The translations under genes were made by a program, and so were the position numbers. The notes beneath the pieces were generated by a model. That model was given only the letters and a program-made list of their open reading frames with translations, had not been told where the DNA came from and did no database searches. This document shows, piece after piece, positions 61,258-64,000 of a stretch of DNA of 64,000 bases; position 1 is the stretch's first letter; each line of letters starts with the position of its first letter. Origin of the DNA: an uncultured Collinsella sp. (lineage in GTDB: Bacteria > Actinomycetota > Coriobacteriia > Coriobacteriales > Coriobacteriaceae); contig CABUHO010000005.1 of NCBI GenBank assembly GCA_902491395.1, forward strand, positions 1 through 64,000, written 5' to 3'.

Positions 61258-62295
61258 CTAAAGACCACCGTCCCAGTGCCGAATCACGAATTCCCGCAGG
61301 TCATTCTGCCGTTTCTGGAACGTCTCGCTTCGGTCGCATTTGAGACCCATAGCAAGCGCAATGGCATTCATCGCCCGGTGCAATTGCAGCTGGTGGGCAA
61401 ACTGGGTCCCGGTGAGGACGATCATCCTAAAGCCCAGCGCGCTCAGTACGGTCATACGCTCCGCATCCGACGCGCTGCGCTGTTTATCAAGATGGTCCGA
61501 ACCGTTGTATTCAATCCCCGTACCGCTTGCAGGTGCATATACATCGATCTCGAAATACCCGGCCCTGGCGAGATATTTGAACTCATTGGGAACATCGACC
61601 CGATGGTTGAGCTCGATCTTGGTGTACCCGAGCCCTCCCTGGGAACGCTTCGCGACGACCATGATTGCGGCGGCCGTCTCCATGGGCGACCGCGCGCCAT
61701 CGTGCACGCGTTTGAGCGCGGCAGCCGCACGTATAGCCCCCTGACGAGATCGATTTTCATCGCAATAAGCGATCAGGTCGGCAACGGTGTACCTCTGCCC
61801 CATCTCGATATAATCGTCTGTCGCCAGATGATTCAAATGGTATCGGGCGCAGATTTCATACCCATATTCCAGCTGTTCGGGTTCACACATCCACGAGCCC
61901 GCCTGGACAAAACACATGACCTCATCAACCACCAGAAGGCCCTCTGCCACCTCGATAAGATGTCCTGGAGGTACCGGCGCCCCAAACACGTGGCACCTAA
62001 ATCCAGCCGGCGTCGAGCGCTCGAAATCGAAGTTAACGAGCGTATCGATATGATCGAGTTCATCGCGTGGAATACCGAGCGAGACCAGATAATCGGCAAC
62101 AATCTCGACCGCTGTAGAAGCCCTCAACCCCTTGGAATCCAGTCCCAACTTGGGCAGATCTGCAGCTGCTTCCGTCTCGTCGGCAAGCGAATTCTCGTCG
62201 TATAGGCTGCTTGCTTGCGAGAACGGCTCGAACGGACGCGCCACGTTGTGGTACAGCCAGGCGGTCTTGTGCGACAGGATAATCGGCAGATCCAT
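61258..62295 (-). CDS. AbiEi-like / DUF559-like endonuclease-fold protein
   Basis: A 345-residue protein without a firm family. The start MDLPIILSHKTAWLYHNVAR at 62295 follows TTGGAGGGCTC; a longer upstream frame exists but lacks this site. The N terminus resembles the SHxTA-type opening of AbiEi-like antitoxin proteins. The last ~110 residues (YFEIDVYAPASGTGIEYNGS, then DH and LSALGFRMIVLTGTQF) resemble the D-(x)n-E-x-(D/N)-G-x-x-H layout of DUF559/Vsr-like nuclease domains common in Actinobacteria. Function is unknown; phage defence or DNA processing is possible. It stands alone, flanked on both sides by family-2 palindromes in inverted orientation. Confidence 0.65.
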   Translation of the reverse strand: MDLPIILSHKTAWLYHNVARPFEPFSQASSLYDENSLADETEAAADLPKLGLDSKGLRASTAVEIVADYLVSLGIPRDELDHIDTLVNFDFERSTPAGFRCHVFGAPVPPGHLIEVAEGLLVVDEVMCFVQAGSWMCEPEQLEYGYEICARYHLNHLATDDYIEMGQRYTVADLIAYCDENRSRQGAIRAAAALKRVHDGARSPMETAAAIMVVAKRSQGGLGYTKIELNHRVDVPNEFKYLARAGYFEIDVYAPASGTGIEYNGSDHLDKQRSASDAERMTVLSALGFRMIVLTGTQFAHQLQLHRAMNAIALAMGLKCDRSETFQKRQNDLREFVIRHWDGGL

Positions 62296-62396
62296 GAGCC
62301 CTCCAATGGGTCGGATAACCAACCTTATTCCCCTGGCAATGGATCCGCACACCCCCATGCTTCAAGAAAGAAACCTGACTAGGCCGAGTGATAGAT

Positions 62397-62461
62397 AAAC
62401 CATCACAACATTCGACGGTTTTCGCGATTTTGAGGAAAAGCATCGAATGTTGTGATGGTTT
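62397..62461. repeat. Dispersed palindrome (family 2), right flank of the nuclease-like gene
   Basis: Perfect arms AAACCATCACAACATTCGA and TCGAATGTTGTGATGGTTT around a 27-base interior. Confidence 0.9.
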
Positions 62462-62512
62462 GAGGTGCGGTGAGGAGGCGCGGGAAGACAGGATTGGCCG
62501 TGCTCAAGCGGT

Positions 62513-64000
62513 TTAGTCTAATTCCTTGAGGCCATGCGCCAACTGCCAGTACTCTCCGTGCTGGGCGAGGAGCTCCTCGTGGGTGCCGCGTTCGATAATG
62601 CGGCCGTGCTCGAGGACCATGATCGCGTCGGCGTCGCGGACGGTGGACAGGCGGTGCGCGATCATAAACGTGGTGCGTCCGCGCATGATGCGGTCCATAC
62701 CGCGCTCGATGAGCTTTTCGGTACGCGTGTCGATGGAGCTTGTCGCCTCGTCCAGGATGAGCACCGGAGGATCGGCCACGGCCACGCGCGCGATGGCGAG
62801 CAGCTGGCGCTGGCCCTGCGACAGGTTGGCACCGTCGGCCGTGACCGGTGTGTCGTAGCCTTGCGGCAGGCGGCGGATAAACGAGTCGGCGCAGGCGGCC
62901 TCGGCGGCGGCGCGCACCTCGTCGTCGGTCGCGTCGAGCTTGCCAAAGCGGATGTTCTGCGCAATGGTGCCGCTAAACAGGTGCGTATCCTGCAGCACAA
63001 TGCCGAGCGACCCACGCAGGCTGGCTTTGGCAATATGCTTGACGTCGATGCCGTCGTATGTAATCTCGCCGTCATCGACCTCGTAGAAGCGGTTGATGAG
63101 GTTGGTGATGGTCGTCTTTCCGGCGCCCGTCGAACCCACAAAGGCGATTTTCTGTCCCGGCTTGGCAAACAGGTTGAGATCTGTGAGCACGCGTGTGCCC
63201 GGCACATAGGAAAAGTCCACGGCATGGAAGCGTACGTCGCCGGCAAGCGGGACCAAGCCGCACGTGAGCTCGGTACCGTCGGCAGCCACCGCGCGGCCCG
63301 ACTCATCAACGGCGGCCACGTCATGCAGGTGCCCGTACGCGCCCACGCCCTGGCCCTCGGGAATCTTCCACGCCCACGCGGACTCACCCGTCTGCACCAG
63401 CTCCACGCAGCCCTCGTCAACCTCGGGCTTAAGGTCCATGGCGGCAAACAGGCGCTCGGCGCCGGCCAACGCATTGAGTAAGAAGTTGCCCAGCTGCGTA
63501 AACTGGTTGATGGGCATGGCCGCCTGGCGCACAAAGACCAGGTAGCTCGCGAGCGCACCCACGTCGGCCAAGCCGTTGATGCAGAGCATGCCGCCCGCCA
63601 CCGCAACAATCGCGTAGTTGGCATACCCGATCACCACGGTCATGGGCACCATCGAGTTGGCGTAGGCCTGCGCGGCGCCACCGGTGCGGCGCAGCTCCTG
63701 GTTGCGCGCGTCAAAACCGGCAACGTTAGCCTGCTCGTGGTTAAAGACCTTGATGACCTTTTGGCCCGAGACCATCTCCTCGACATACCCGTCCAAGTCG
63801 CCGAGCGACGCCTGCTGGGCGGCAAAGAAGCGCTCGGAGCGAATGCCCGAATAGCGCGCGTACAGCACAATGGCCGCGTCGCACACGAGCGTGATAATCG
63901 TGAGCTGCCAGTTAAGGATGATGAGCATGGCCGTGGTGCCGATCACCTGAATGGTCGCCTGAATCACGTTGGCAAAGCTGTTGTTGAGTGCCTCGGAGAC
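62513..64000 (-). CDS. ABC transporter, fused permease and ATPase (N terminus beyond window)
   Basis: The last 495 residues of a half-transporter; the frame is open at the right edge. Membrane helices occupy the first ~180 visible residues (TTAMLIILNWQLTIITLVCD, VAGGMLCINGLADVGALASY). A longer than usual linker (SAWAWKIPEGQGVGAYGHLH and onward) precedes the ATPase domain with Walker A GSTGAGKTT, signature LSQGQRQLLAIARV, Walker B VLILDEATSSIDTRTEKLIE and H-loop MIAHRLSTV. The pattern fits the YheH/YheI- or LmrCD-like heterodimeric multidrug exporters, whose partner would lie to the right. Substrate unknown. Confidence 0.9.
   Translation of the reverse strand, partial: VSEALNNSFANVIQATIQVIGTTAMLIILNWQLTIITLVCDAAIVLYARYSGIRSERFFAAQQASLGDLDGYVEEMVSGQKVIKVFNHEQANVAGFDARNQELRRTGGAAQAYANSMVPMTVVIGYANYAIVAVAGGMLCINGLADVGALASYLVFVRQAAMPINQFTQLGNFLLNALAGAERLFAAMDLKPEVDEGCVELVQTGESAWAWKIPEGQGVGAYGHLHDVAAVDESGRAVAADGTELTCGLVPLAGDVRFHAVDFSYVPGTRVLTDLNLFAKPGQKIAFVGSTGAGKTTITNLINRFYEVDDGEITYDGIDVKHIAKASLRGSLGIVLQDTHLFSGTIAQNIRFGKLDATDDEVRAAAEAACADSFIRRLPQGYDTPVTADGANLSQGQRQLLAIARVAVADPPVLILDEATSSIDTRTEKLIERGMDRIMRGRTTFMIAHRLSTVRDADAIMVLEHGRIIERGTHEELLAQHGEYWQLAHGLKELD

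Overview
The window looks like chromosomal DNA of a GC-rich gut actinobacterium of the class Coriobacteriia, most likely Collinsella or a close relative. The evidence is the GC-rich codon use, the fused MurT-GatD protein, type III glutamine synthetase, a LPXTG/sortase pilus locus, PTS sugar uptake and many small intergenic palindromes. This assignment is inference from gene content; no search was run.

Layout. 1-3016: two glycerol-dehydrogenase-like genes (the first cut by the window edge, the second broken by an in-frame stop) and an iron-containing alcohol dehydrogenase. 3466-7808: two related helical-repeat proteins and a MurT-GatD fusion for peptidoglycan amidation. 7816-8790: tRNA-Glu surrounded by several kinds of palindromic repeat. 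8820-10907: glutamine synthetase III. 11330-15714: methionine/folate cluster metF, a stand-alone methionine synthase activation protein, and metH lacking that domain. 15823-21928: PFL-family protein, methyltransferase, YhbY, and a large NTPase/BTAD regulator. 22396-25303: amino-sugar and PTS genes nagB, a stand-alone EIIA and glmM. 25427-27340: rpsI, rplM and a patatin-like lipase. 27926-28289: tmRNA with a tandem hairpin array beyond its 3' end. 28529-37269: a small hypothetical gene, a PIN-type toxin-antitoxin pair, a P-type ATPase with a DUF6110-like partner, and a paired ABC exporter/importer with an AraC-type regulator. 37494-40995: gatCAB. 41281-50180: a pilus operon (tip adhesin, minor pilin, major pilin, sortase C) with an unusual duplicated small-RNA/small-membrane-protein cassette inside it. 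50686-53011: HAD phosphatase and MFS transporter. 53248-57653: beta-glucoside operon licT-bglP-bglA with antitermination control. 57902-61022: phosphatase, moaC-mobB fusion, moaA. 61258-62295: a nuclease-like protein flanked by inverted palindromic repeats. 62513-64000: ABC transporter, cut by the edge.

How the genes work together. BglP has only EIIB and EIIC, so the lone EIIA encoded at 23397-23894 may serve it. MetF feeds methyltetrahydrofolate to MetH, and the adjacent activation protein replaces the domain that MetH lacks. The three pilus proteins carry LPXTG-like sorting signals for the sortase encoded at the end of the locus. GatCAB corrects mischarged Glu-tRNAGln and/or Asp-tRNAAsn.

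The most unusual content is between genes. There are at least two dispersed palindrome families. Several 130-160 bp elements have 24-35 bp inverted arms that differ from place to place but stay self-complementary. A related element sits downstream of both tRNA-Glu and ssrA and carries an inverted copy of that RNA gene's own 3' arm. The pilus locus holds a tandem cassette resembling a type I toxin-antitoxin module.
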